DNA of 64,000 nucleotides from Pomphorhynchus laevis (taxonomy: Eukaryota; Acanthocephala; Palaeacanthocephala; Echinorhynchida; Pomphorhynchidae). The stretch's first letter is position 1, and every line of letters starts with the position of its first letter. The notes under the pieces were generated by a model that made no database searches, was not told where the DNA came from, and worked only from the letters and a program-made list of their open reading frames with translations. The stretch covers positions 62,001 to 126,000 of the forward strand of contig WNNJ02002056.1 of assembly GCA_012934845.2 (NCBI GenBank). The letters are read 5' to 3'. Below are positions 11,375-22,109 of this stretch, in pieces. The translations under genes were made by a program, and so were the position numbers.

Positions 11375-14253
11375 TTGGACATCTAGTGGATATATGTTTG
11401 GAAAGGAAGTTGCCATCTAATTGTTCAGAGAGAATATGTAATAATGAATGTCCTCTGGTGGTAGGTTACTCCAATATCAGAAGCTTACCTGCTCAATTGT
11501 CTGAAGTGCAGCAGTTTATATCTTTTAAAGATTTTGACGTGTTTTGCATTTCTGAGTCATGGCTTCATTATCAAATTAATGATGACCTTATGGCTATCTC
11601 TGGGTATCGACTTTTGAGAGCAGATAGAGTTGCAGGTCGTCGTGGCGGGGGTGTTGCTGCTTATATTAAAAACACCTTATCAATTACGAAGATTACTGAA
11701 TTGTGCGATGATCACTATTCATTCGAGTTATTGTCATTCTGCGTCAATGATACTCATTGTTCAATAGATATCTGCGTCGTATACAGATCACCCTCAGTTC
11801 ATACACAGTTAGATCTTCTGAAAAATCAGTTAAGATCATTCTGCTCCTCAAATTATTTCTTCCTTATTGGGGATTTTAATCTTCCTCAAGTTAACTGGAT
11901 TAGTAACAACCGGTATTACTATAATGTCGAAAACTGCGAGCTTGCTGAATTCTTGCTGGCAGAGCTTCTCCTGATCCAACATATTAATCAGCCAACATGT
12001 ATATCGTCTCAACCAGAGACAATATTAGATCTTGGGTTTACCAAGCGCATTGAAGATGTAATCAGAGTTGATTTCGAGTCTCCTTTAGGAACCAGTGACC
12101 ATTGTGTGATTTCAGTACAGATTGCTCACACTTTACAACGACGATCTAAGTGCAGTGGCATCGGAAAGCGTAATTGGAATCGAGTAAATGTGGAAGATCT
12201 CCAACTCTATAGTCATCAGCTGAACTTCGGATCTGCTGATCTTCCAATTGATGATCATTTATCGTTAGTGACCAGTAACCTCATAACCATTTCGGATACG
12301 TTTGCACCAATAAGAAATAGGGCTTACAAGACGACAACGCCATTGTGGTTCGACAATGAGTTGGAGACTACGATAAAGGAAAGAAATCGATTATGGCGAA
12401 TCTCTCAACGTAACACTGTTACGCACCGTGAGTACAAAACTCTTCGCAATCTATGCAACCAACTAAAACGCTCAAAAAGAAAAACATTTGAAGAGGGTAT
12501 TGCTTCTGACATTAACAGGTCACCTAAACGTTTTTGGGCATACGTTAGACATCGTCGAATCCTACCTTTTACGATTAATTGTGTACGTTTAGAAAGTGGT
12601 GATGTAGTTGACAAGGAGGCTATTGTGGAAGCTCTTGCAAGCAGTTTTGTAGTATCTCCATCCTCGCAATCGAATATTGACCAGATACAGTACCCGCCCA
12701 ACTTACAATCTAACTTACCAATATCTCCTATTAATGTCATTGAAGTTCAGTCTGAACTCCATAAATTAAATAGTTTTGGCTCTGCAGGACCAGATGGTGT
12801 ATCCCCTTTTCTTTTGCGTACTCTGTCGCACATTATTGCTCCAAGCCTTACGTCTCTATTTCATCGAAGCTTACAGTATTCGTGGATTCCTGATGATTGG
12901 AAAAGGGCAATTGTTGTACCTATTCCAAAGAAACAGTTGGCACTAACTTGTTCAGATTTTAGACCAATTAGTCTTACCAGTGTTATTTCTAAAATTATGG
13001 AGAGACTCATTGCGAAGAGAATACGTGAACATCTAAATTTATATCAAATTCTTGATGATTCTCAGCACGGCTTCCGACCTGGTCGCTCGTGCCTAACTAA
13101 TCTGTTGAATGCTCGCGAACATTGGGTAGCTGCTCTTAGTTCGGGTCTTACAGTTGATATAATATTTCTTGATTTCTCTAAGGCCTTTGATAGAGTTCCA
13201 CATGCTGGTTTAGATTCACTACTACGTCATTACGGTGTACCTACGACAATTTGCAACTGGATTAAGACATTTCTCGAGGATCGATCATTCGTTGTGCGAT
13301 TAGATGAAGTTTTGTCAACAGCTCGACGTGTTCATTCGGGTGTTCCTCAGGGCACGGTCCTAGGTCCACTTCTCTTTATCATCTTTTTGAATGACCTACT
13401 CCTAAGGTTAAAGTGTCCTCACCTGGCATTTGCTGACGATGTTAAAATATGGGCAACAACCCAAAACGAGGCGGATTGTGAATTTTTACAATGTGACCTT
13501 AACCGTATCGGGACTTGGTGTAATAGCACTGGCTTGATACTCAACGCGACAAAATGTGTATGGATCAGATTGGGTAGAGATAAAACTCATTTCGATTACA
13601 AAATAAATGGACACTCAATCAAGCGAGTCTCAGAACATCCCGACCTGGGAGTGATAATTCACGAATCGCTAAAGACAAGAGCAAATAGTGATCACGCGCG
13701 GTTAAAAGCGATACGTGCCTTATACTGCATAAAAATGACTTTTGCAAAATTATCGCCGCAAATCTTCGCCAAACTTTATTGTGCCCTAGTAAGACCACAT
13801 CTTGAGTATTGTGTACAGGCAACCTTTCCAACGACCAGGAGTGAGTTGAATAACTTGGAAAGTGTAATGAGACGAGCTTCTCGGATGTGTTGTCAAGGAA
13901 GCTTTATTTCAAGATTAAGATGTTTGAACGTTTTATCAGTGAGGTATCGGTATCTTTTTCTTGATCTGATTACACTTTGGAAAATTGTACATTCAGCTGA
14001 TGGCTTTCCTTTGGGTGTAGTTAGATTTCGAGATAATTCGAGATTGCGAGGCCATTGTAAGATGCTTTTTAAAAAATTACCGGGTAAGCTGCGAAAATTT
14101 TACAGACTGTCTGAACGGGCAGTAGATGTTTGGAATAGTTTGCCTGAACCTATCGCTGCCATCACCAATTTCCTCGCTTTCAAAAACAGGGTTCGACGTT
14201 GGATATACGTCCAGGCTGATTTGTCACCTTTTCTAACCTACCCATTTGGTTGA
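11371..14253 (+). CDS. CR1-B ORF2, endonuclease and reverse transcriptase
   Basis: A 960-residue intact frame from the ATG at 11371. This start overlaps the ORF1 stop as ATGA, which suggests stop-restart translation. The frame is open further upstream to 11287, but that part only mirrors ORF1. The N-terminal APE-type endonuclease shows VGYSNIRSL, ISESWL (about residue 61), CVVYRSP, LIGDFNLPQVNW (about 168) and GTSDHCVI (about 242). RT motifs are SAGPDGVSPFLL (about 472), FRPISLTSVISKIMERLI, HGFRPGRSCLTNLL, FLDFSKAFDRVPH (about 602), SGVPQGTVLGPLLF and FADDVKIW (about 688). A C-terminal region typical of CR1 follows (RPHLEYCVQA, AVDVWNSLPEPI). All catalytic residues that can be judged by eye are present. 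It nicks target DNA and copies its own RNA there. Confidence 0.92.
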   Translation: MIGHLVDICLERKLPSNCSERICNNECPLVVGYSNIRSLPAQLSEVQQFISFKDFDVFCISESWLHYQINDDLMAISGYRLLRADRVAGRRGGGVAAYIKNTLSITKITELCDDHYSFELLSFCVNDTHCSIDICVVYRSPSVHTQLDLLKNQLRSFCSSNYFFLIGDFNLPQVNWISNNRYYYNVENCELAEFLLAELLLIQHINQPTCISSQPETILDLGFTKRIEDVIRVDFESPLGTSDHCVISVQIAHTLQRRSKCSGIGKRNWNRVNVEDLQLYSHQLNFGSADLPIDDHLSLVTSNLITISDTFAPIRNRAYKTTTPLWFDNELETTIKERNRLWRISQRNTVTHREYKTLRNLCNQLKRSKRKTFEEGIASDINRSPKRFWAYVRHRRILPFTINCVRLESGDVVDKEAIVEALASSFVVSPSSQSNIDQIQYPPNLQSNLPISPINVIEVQSELHKLNSFGSAGPDGVSPFLLRTLSHIIAPSLTSLFHRSLQYSWIPDDWKRAIVVPIPKKQLALTCSDFRPISLTSVISKIMERLIAKRIREHLNLYQILDDSQHGFRPGRSCLTNLLNAREHWVAALSSGLTVDIIFLDFSKAFDRVPHAGLDSLLRHYGVPTTICNWIKTFLEDRSFVVRLDEVLSTARRVHSGVPQGTVLGPLLFIIFLNDLLLRLKCPHLAFADDVKIWATTQNEADCEFLQCDLNRIGTWCNSTGLILNATKCVWIRLGRDKTHFDYKINGHSIKRVSEHPDLGVIIHESLKTRANSDHARLKAIRALYCIKMTFAKLSPQIFAKLYCALVRPHLEYCVQATFPTTRSELNNLESVMRRASRMCCQGSFISRLRCLNVLSVRYRYLFLDLITLWKIVHSADGFPLGVVRFRDNSRLRGHCKMLFKKLPGKLRKFYRLSERAVDVWNSLPEPIAAITNFLAFKNRVRRWIYVQADLSPFLTYPFG

Positions 14254-14330
14254 TCTTTTTTCTGTATTGTGTGATCGGCTTAAAGCCTTATGGCTAAGTC
14301 TGAACTTGATAATAATAATATTTCGGCAAC

Positions 14331-14687
14331 TATTTCATGCCACCAGAAATATTTAAAACAATAATTTACAGCTTAATACATTATAATGTTAGTAGTTAAG
14401 ATCATTCCGAGTGTTCAATTTCGGTTTTGTTGTTTGAATAGCAATTAATTCTGTAATTATTATTATATATCGACTTCTATAATTATAATATTAAAAGGAG
14501 GTACGAGATAAAAATATTTACTGTAGCATTATTAGGATGATGAAGATGAATGGAAGCTTTATCCGTAATTGAACGAGGAGTGTGTGTGGAGTAGCTTCAA
14601 GAATGGGATTATGCGATGTGAAGTCAGTTGTTAATGCGAGGAAAAAGTCAAAAACAGTATCAGGCTGAGTGGTCGTATTTAGTGGAC
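14331..14687. other. no gene seen
   Basis: AT-rich flank between CR1-B and the L2-A deletion copy. No coding similarity or repeat could be assigned, although the sequence from about 14560 may belong to an older LINE into which L2-A copy 3 inserted, since 15315-15350 reads WNELPEPSAWLF in the plus direction. Confidence 0.3.
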
Positions 14688-15312
14688 AAATCCACTAAAT
14701 CCAATCATCTCAGTCCTCCACTCTTAAAAATCGTTTTCCGACATAGTTCACATTCCTCTTCTGTACTCTCCCAACTTTTTAAACTTCTTACCACTTCATC
14801 TACTTCACGTATCTTTCCTGACCGCTCCCCTTCTGATATTGCCCAGCTCAAGTTAGCTCGCATTGAGAAACATCGACGTGAAACAAACGGCGAGTCATCC
14901 TTACCTATACGTCAAATCAACGGAAATTTTCACGTTGTTCACCCAAGGCCAAAAATTCGATGGCGTCCCATCTCTCCCCCTTATCTTCTTCGCTAGTCAA
15001 TCTCGCTAGTCAATCTTCCTTTTCTTGATAATTCTCGTCCTGTTTACTGTTCCTTGCGTTCCTGTAATTCCCTTTTTTTACATGTCCCAAACTACTCTAC
15101 CTCATTTGGACTCCGCTCCTTCCTGGTGGCTGATCCTCTATCGTGGAATCATCTGCCCATTCATATACGCCAATCAACTTCCCTGCAGTGCTTCAAACGC
15201 CAAATCCGATCCCATTTTAACAATTTATATGCTTGACTTTTTCATTTTTGTTTGTGGACTTGTAAGCGTACAGCTTGTACGCATTTGCCACATTAAATAA
15301 ATTTGTATTATT
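14688..15312 (+). mobile_element. L2-A LINE copy 3, internal-deletion derivative
   Basis: The first 310 bases match the end of L2-A ORF1 (LKIVFRHSSHSSSVLSQLFK, then IRQINGNFHVVHPRPKIRW). Just after the ORF2 start, at about 15010-15023, it jumps to the L2-A sequence found at 59569 in the full-length copy, close to the C-terminus. About 2.6 kb of endonuclease and RT is therefore missing. A TCGCTAGTCAATC word is doubled at the junction. The 3' stem-loop (15266-15282) and tail are well kept. The two parts are clean copies of the full-length element, so the deletion looks young or was copied as such. Confidence 0.82.
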
Positions 15313-15382
15313 ATTAAGGAATGGAACGAGTTGCCGGAACCAAGTGCGTGGCTCTTCTCAAAATGTTGTCGAATTCACTCAA

Positions 15383-16560
15383 TTATGATTTCACTTGAGG
15401 GTGTGTCGCGTGAGATGCATAGAGCATATGTGATTTTAAGATACTCGAATATACAATGCGTAAAGCCTTTGGCTCAAGTCGTCCAACGTTTCGATAAATA
15501 AATCCTAAAATTCTACGGCATTTTGCAATAATCGCAGAAGAATGAAGACGAGATTTTAAATTGGAGGAGATAACAACACCTAGATCAGTAAAGTGATTTA
15601 CTGATTCGATAACTGTTGAGCTGAATTGATAAGAAGGAGAAGGTAATCGGGATTTGCCAATTCTCATATGTCGACATTTACTAACATTGATTACTAAGTC
15701 GTGTGATGAACACCAACTACTAACTTTATCCAAATGTGATTGTAGTAGGAGAGAACTAGAACAACCACGAAATAAAGGGCACCACAGTTTGATGTCATCG
15801 GCGTATAATAGGCACTGCCATGTAACAACTTCAGCGATTTCGTTGATGTTCGATTTCGTAGATATTAAACAAAGTGGGACTAAGGATACAGCCTTGCGGA
15901 ACACCTTGAGTGAGATAAAACCATTCAGAAGGAGACTCACCAACTCGCACAGCAAAGGAACGTCTACTCAAGAATTCACGTATCCAGAGACAAACGTGCT
16001 TTGAGAATCCGTAATTTCCAAGTTTCCACAGTAAAATTGGATGAACGACCCGATCAAAAGCTTTGGACAAATCAATAAAGACGACATCAACCGGCACCCC
16101 CTGTTCGACAAAACCGGCCCAGCTTTCGCGTGCTAATGTTAGGTTAGTTAAAGCGGAGTGATGTTTTCTAAACCCATGCTGTTTATTAGACAAAATATTG
16201 AATTTGTCCAAATGAGAAGATATATACCTCAGAATCAGTTTCTCCATCACCTTGCAAGCAATACACATCAAACTTATTGGCCGATAATTTTGAGGATTTA
16301 CCTTATCTATCTTTTTGAACACTGGAATTACTAATGCTCTCTTCCACATATCTTGGATTATGCCAGTTATCAAGGACCAGTATTAAATATCAAAAAGCGG
16401 AAGATATATATTCGATGCAACTTTGAGTAATAATATACTAGGAATACCATCAGGACCTAAACTATTTTTTTGCCGGTAGCTTCGATAAGATATTAAGAAC
16501 ATCGAGCGGGTCAAAGTTGAGGTTAGAATCCTGGTACTGGAGAGAAGAATTGCCTATCAA
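15383..16560 (-). mobile_element. CR1-like LINE fragment (RT domain)
   Basis: Reading from 16560 down: DPLDVLNILSKLPAKK, LGPDGIPSILL, MWKRALVIPVFKKIDKV, NYRPISLMCIACKVMEKLI, HGFRKHHSALTNLTLARESW, VFIDLSKAFDRVVH, GVPQGCILSPTLF, a YADDIKLW box near 15790, then the C-terminal DLGVVISSNLKSR. One frame change separates the two long open parts near 15850-15950. No endonuclease is attached. It is related to but distinct from CR1-B. Confidence 0.8.
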
Positions 16561-16579
16561 AGAATTCATAATTGCTATT

Positions 16580-18190
16580 AAAGAATTCATATTTACGATT
16601 TGTAGAATTTGCATTATATTTTCGCTTCATAAATGTACTGAGTTGCACTCAAAACTTATTCCTTGGTTTGATAGAGAAACACGTTATGCATTAAACGAGA
16701 ATAAATTGTCACATTTGGAATTTGCTAAGCGTGAAATTAGTTTCAAATAATTTAAATCTATAAGGAACAAGTTCACGGCCCTGAAACGTGTTCAGCAATG
16801 CCAATTTAAGGAGCGTATCATGCAAAAATGTAAACACAATACACACGCACTTTTTGGCTAAGTAAACTTTAAATATAGTAATGGATCAATTTATTCACTT
16901 GTGAATAGTGATTGCACTATTCATATTAATGAGGAGGATATTGCAGCTTCCCGTGATAATTTGAGTAGAATCTCTGTTTGTGATGACAGAAGCATCGATG
17001 TGTTGAATTTGTTCTCACTTAACAATGTAATCATAAAGATTGCCCGTCTGAAATCTTCGAGCTATCCATATCATATTCCCTACCAACAGTATACTTAAAA
17101 AGTTGGCAACTGTAATGTGTTTTCCTTTATATACTATATTTGCGGCATCGCTTTACACTGGCTATATGCCTATGGCGTGGCCAACCTCCATAGTACGAAC
17201 CTTGTTTAAAAAAGTAGTCGTTTCTGTGTTGACAACTACCGACCAGTGTTACTTACGTATGCTGAGAATTTTGAAGATATTACTTTGTGGCAACATTACC
17301 AGCTTTCTTGAGTCTAGCAATGTGTTATGTACCAATCAACATAGAGCCCAATCTTTTGAGTTCCCAAAAAGATTGGGCTCCCTGGGTTTAAAAGGGTATT
17401 GGCGTCAATGTCATATTTTTCGACTTTCGAAAACATTTGATCAGGGGGATCATGATCTGCTAGTTATGGAAATTCAAGCAATAGGTTTGGATCCTATCTT
17501 AATACGTTGGTTTGACAATTTTATATCTAATCGTACGTGCAAGGTCGGTATAAATGAAACCTTTTCGCAACAGTATGAGATCAAAGCGGGCGTACTTCAG
17601 GGTTCGGTATTGGGGCCGCTGCAATTCAGCATTTACATTAACGAACTGTCGAGCTTATTGTCTTATATGCAGATGATTTGGAAGTTTAGATGCCGATAAG
17701 AATGCTAACATATTTTGATTGCTTACAAGACGATGTCGATAAAATTGCCGGTTTGGCGAGTGCACATTGTCTATACATAAACATTCAGAAATGCGTACAA
17801 CTATGTATTAAAGGATTAAACAGAAATATTCACTTTAATTATCGTCTTGAGAATAAATTTATTAAACTCGTGGGACATTTTAAGAATCTCGAAGTTTGTA
17901 TTTAAAATAACCTTTCGACAAAACATCATACTGAGTATGCCTAATCCAAGGCGAATCGCATGGTGAGCCTTCTATCTAGGAAATTTAACTTTCTTGATTC
18001 ACAAATGTTCAAACCATTGATTAACGCGTACGTGCTAAATCATTTACTATATGCATCCTCGTGTGTATATCTACGGACGAATCGAGAGTCTATAAGATTA
18101 TAGAGCGTTTTACGTCGAGCAACGAAGCTTGTTAGGTCAATACGTTCATTGCCATACAATAAAAGACTTGAGATTCTATGCAATCTTTGA
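16580..18190 (+). mobile_element. LINE fragment (linker and RT), degenerate
   Basis: The plus strand reads the linker between endonuclease and RT (LIPWFDRETRYALNENKLSH near 16655), then INEEDIAASRDNLSRIS, LYTGYMPMAW, DHDLLVMEIQAIGLDPILIR, VLQGSVLGPLQFSIYINELS (near 17590-17650), a broken catalytic box and the C-terminal region to about 18190. Numerous frame changes and stops. It runs in the opposite direction to the fragment just before it. Confidence 0.7.
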
Positions 18191-18204
18191 AGATTAGTCG
18201 AAAC

Positions 18205-18270
18205 TTATAATAATATATAAGATAATATATAATAATATATAACTTATAATAATATATAATAATATTTAAT
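18205..18270. repeat. AT-rich microsatellite (TAATATATAA units)
   Basis: Irregular tandem TAATATATAA-like words between a LINE fragment and the 3' tail of L2-A copy 4. In minus-strand terms this is next to the L2-A tail, so part of it may be an expanded LINE tail. Confidence 0.7.
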
Positions 18271-21200
18271 GTGGCGAATACGTGACAGCTGCACGCTTAC
18301 AAGTCCACTGATAAAAAACACAGCAGAAGTCATACAGGTTTATTAATTAATTGTTTAAATGACACCGGATTAGGCGTTTGAAGCACGTCATTGATGTTGA
18401 TTGGCGGATATGAATGGGTAGATGATTCCTCGAGATAGAGCAGCCACAACGAAGGCGCAGAAGCCAAAAAAGGTAGAGTAGTTTGGGACATGTAAAATAA
18501 GGGAATTACAGGAACGCAAGGAACAGTAAATATGACGAGAATTGTCGAGAAAACGAAGGTTTGGAAATGAAGGGATATGAAAAGTTACAAGGCAAAAAGC
18601 AATGAGAAGAAGACGAATTTGAACACGAGAATAAATGGTAGGCAAATAGAGAGAAGCAAGATAATGGGATGCATGGTCAAAGCGACGAAGACGGATGAGA
18701 ACTCAGACGGCTGCTTTGATGATGCGTTGTAAAGAAGATAGTGGATTTAGGTGGGTTGGAAAATAGACTAAGACAGTAATCAAGTCTTGAGAAAATGAGA
18801 GAAGATATGAGAGTCATACATTAAGGGAAATCGATCATTCCACGAATTTGACGGAGGTTGCGGAGTATCAAGGTAGATGAGCGTACTTTATCTCTAACGA
18901 AAGGTTTAAATGAAAGTATGTTGTCGAAATGGAAGCTTAGGAAAACTAGATTGTCAACGATAGGAAGAATTGTAGAATTTAATGATATGAAGGGAGGTTC
19001 TACGCCGAAGCGTCGAGGGAGGATCCACGTTATTTCGTATTTATCGGGATTCAGAGAAAGACGAAGAGTAGAATGATGATTGAAAATTTAGGTAAAACAG
19101 TTGGAAGCAGAAACACTAAGATTATGCATATGATAAGCAGGTGCATGAGCATAGATGAGAATGTCATCAGCATATTGCATAATATGGAAGTCAAATGTAT
19201 CATAAATAGAAGACAAATGACCGAGAAGAAGAGGGAAAAGCAAAGGATCTAATACAGAGCCTTAAGGAACACCGGACGGGATGAAAGAATGATGAGAAAG
19301 AGGAGAGTTAGAACAAACGCGAAAAGTACGGTTTGAAAGATATGAAGAAAACCAAGATACAGTGGATAAAGAGAAGCCATAATCATGACGATGACGATGG
19401 AGAAGAATCGAGTGATCTACGATGCCACAAGCAAATGAGAGATCAAGAGAAACTATGAAACTGTGTAATTTTTGATCGCGCGAGATGAGTAAGTCGTTAT
19501 AAACTTTAAGGCATCCAATTTAAGTAGAGCGATTAGAGATAAAAGCAGCTTGGAATGGCGGAAACAAGTTGAAGGAAAAGAGATATGTATTAACTTGATT
19601 GAGAACAAGACAGGAGTTTGGAGAGGGTTAGGAAGAGTGAGATAGCACGGTACGAATATGATAGTGAGGCGTCAAGAGATTGCTTTTTGATGATAGGGCG
19701 AACAGTGGCGCATTTCCAGTAGGAAGGAAATTTGCGGCAAAGGATAGACAAGTTGAACAATGTGGTTAGGAAGGGTGAGATAGATGATCAGATATTTTTA
19801 AGCAAGTAATTGGGAATTGGGTCAGAAGGAGAGGTTTTATTAGGTAATGACAGAAGAAACGAAGAAACTTCGTCAGACGAAACGGGAAGGTTGAATAGCT
19901 TTGGGGGAAGTATTTAAAGAGATGAGAGGATACAAGGGGCATATGGGTAGAACATACATTAAATAAGATAGCTTAGATTGCAGATAGATAAAAATTCATC
20001 AAGATTTATGTTGCAAGGGGTAGATGATCGTGAAAGAATTGAATTTAAGATTTTCCAGCGAGATTTAGAGTTGGAAGAGGACTCGAGTTGATTTCGCTAA
20101 AAGAGAGTACGTTTAGTTCGCATAAGAAGATATGGAAATGGCGGAGAGAAAGATAATAAGCACGCAGATTTGCAGTGAGTGAGGTTGGAAAACGTTAAAG
20201 AAAGCGATTAAACACAGGAAAAGAGTGATGGAGCAGACGCTTAAAAAGACTACATTCAGAATCGAACCAGGGATCATGGCGCAAGCGCTGGGAACGTCGA
20301 AGTCGACTAGGTAGAATGTTATTGAGGATCGACGTAAGTTCAGAATCAAACAGAATGCAGAGATCATCGGGAGAGAGATAGTTAAGAGGAAGTGAAAAGA
20401 GTGAAGAATTGAGTAAGGCTGTGCGGAGAATAGGGATATCGAGAAGTTTCCAAGGTCGACTTGGTGTGGATAATGGTGGAAGCGGTGAAGGAGGATTGGG
20501 ACGAGTAAGAGTGACAAGGAAATGGTCGGACAAACCAGGATCAGTAATTGACAAGGAGGTATAGTCATTGAAGCAGTTAGGAACAGCAATGATGTCGAGA
20601 GCACCGCCGAGAATATGAGTTAGGCTTGTTGAAAGTAATTTATAGTTAAAATCAGAAAAAAGATTAGTTAAAGTGATAGAGTCAGAGTCAGACGGGCGAT
20701 CAAGACGAATGTTAAAGTCACCGAGAACAAAAGAAGGAGTATAAGACAATGAACAGTGAGACATTAGATCTGCAAGGTCGTTAAAGAAGATACGTGATGG
20801 GGCAACTGAACCTGGACGGTATACAATCACAAGTTCCAGAGGGAAAGGCGTTGATAATCTGCATATGAGTAATTCGAACGAAGTGTAACGGATGTTAACG
20901 TTGATTTTACGTAAAGACATTGGGTGACGAGCAATGGCAACAATACCGCCATGGTTAGACGCAGTAGATGTATGAGATGTAATTTGACGAGCTGATTCAA
21001 CTAGAGAACAACCAGAGCGACATAGACGACGAATAGCAAGATCGTCGGAGTCATAGTGCCAGGATTCGGTAATGCAGAGAATATCGATAGATAATTGATC
21101 GAAGATATCGAGAAGCATATCAGCTTTATGAAGAATGGAGCGAGTATTGAATAGACTAAGATGAAAAGTATGGTCAGGAGCGAGATCGTCTTTCAAAGAA

Positions 21201-21860
21201 GACAAGGGGGAGAGATGGGACGCCATCGAATTTTTGGCATTGTGTGTACAACGTGAAAATTTCCGTTGATTTGACGTATAGATAAGGATGACTCGCCGTT
21301 TGTTTTACGTCGATGTTTCTCAATGCGAGCTAAATTGAGCTGGGCAATATCAGAAGAGGAGCGGTCAGGAAAGATACGACAAATAGACCAAGTGGTAAGA
21401 AGTTTAAAACGTTGGGGGTACCAAGGATGCATGTGAACAATGTTAGAAAACGATTTTTAGGAGTGGAGGACTGATATGATTGGATTTAGTGGATTTGTTT
21501 AAACGGATAAAAGATACAGGAGCGATATTATATTAAAGGGATAGATTATCATCAGGAAGAATGATTGATAGGATAGACCTGAAAGCAGATACATCATCAT
21601 CGAGGCAGCATTGAGGATAATCAGATTCGGGAAGCTTTATGTTTGATATGATATTGCATCGATCGCACGAAGGAAAGCGATTACGTGAAAGTGGTGGACG
21701 GACATACCTGGTAGGAGTAGAGGCAGAAGAGCAGGTAAACGTGGGAATGACAGGGGTGCTATGTGAAGATTTAAGATAGTTCGGAGCATGTGTGACAGGA
21801 GTGGAGTGTTAAATCGGTTTATCGGAGATGTTACTGGAAATTATTTTGACGGAAGACCAT
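18258..21860 (-). mobile_element. L2-A LINE copy 4, lacks only the 5' end
   Basis: Reading from 21860 down: the Ser/Thr/Pro-rich middle of ORF1, its conserved end (ARIEKHRRKTNGESSLSIRQ), then ORF2 from the ATG at 21226 (MASHLSPLSSLKDDL). The endonuclease is open for 343 residues: NTRSILHKADMLLDIFDQLS, CITESWHYDSDD, LVIVYRPGSV, VLGDFNIRLDRPSDS, and ILGGALDIIAVP leading to GLSDHFLV. RT and C-terminus follow with several frame breaks, then the 3' stem-loop (18280-18296). The stretch is about 3.6 kb. The 5' finger and leader repeats are absent. It is one of the better preserved copies. Confidence 0.87.
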
Positions 21861-22109
21861 GTCGAATTCATGACCTCTGAATTCGACATATGCCCTGCAT
21901 ACTGAGTAAATTTAGTCATACTGAGTGCAATTCAGTTATACTTATTATAATACATACTAAAATTTACATACTGAGTCAATATTTTGACGAGTTCTAAAAG
22001 TGTCATGAACTACAAGACCCGATCTTTTAGTGCTACGTGAGCTATTGTCGCCTAGAACAAACACTTGGTAGATTAATAGAGCCAAAACGATATCACACTT
22101 CGGTGTGAC
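21861..22109. other. spacer with small hairpins
   Basis: Holds an inverted repeat with 12-bp arms (ATGTCGAATTCA and its complement) at about 21859-21889, three CATACTGAGT words, and a 6-bp hairpin with a TTCG loop at 22093-22108. No coding similarity was recognised. Confidence 0.5.

Larger units (their letters stand above)
10060..14330 (+). mobile_element. CR1-B LINE, nearly full length
   Basis: A two-ORF non-LTR retrotransposon of the CR1 type. ORF1 (about 10138-11374) has an N-terminal Cys4/Trp finger and a C-terminal RRM-like part. ORF2 (11371-14253) has endonuclease and RT domains without any stop. The 3' end is a short tail of GATAATAATAATA at about 14308-14322. The 5' limit is uncertain: no target duplication could be found, and the leader before ORF1 is short. 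Apart from one frame change at an A9 run in ORF1 it is intact, so it is young and may have been active recently. It lies head-to-head with NDUFS7. Confidence 0.88.

Noticed and set aside
12405-12740. Minus-strand frame of 111 residues inside CR1-B ORF2
   Set aside because: Shadow of the intact plus-strand RT gene, with no family similarity.
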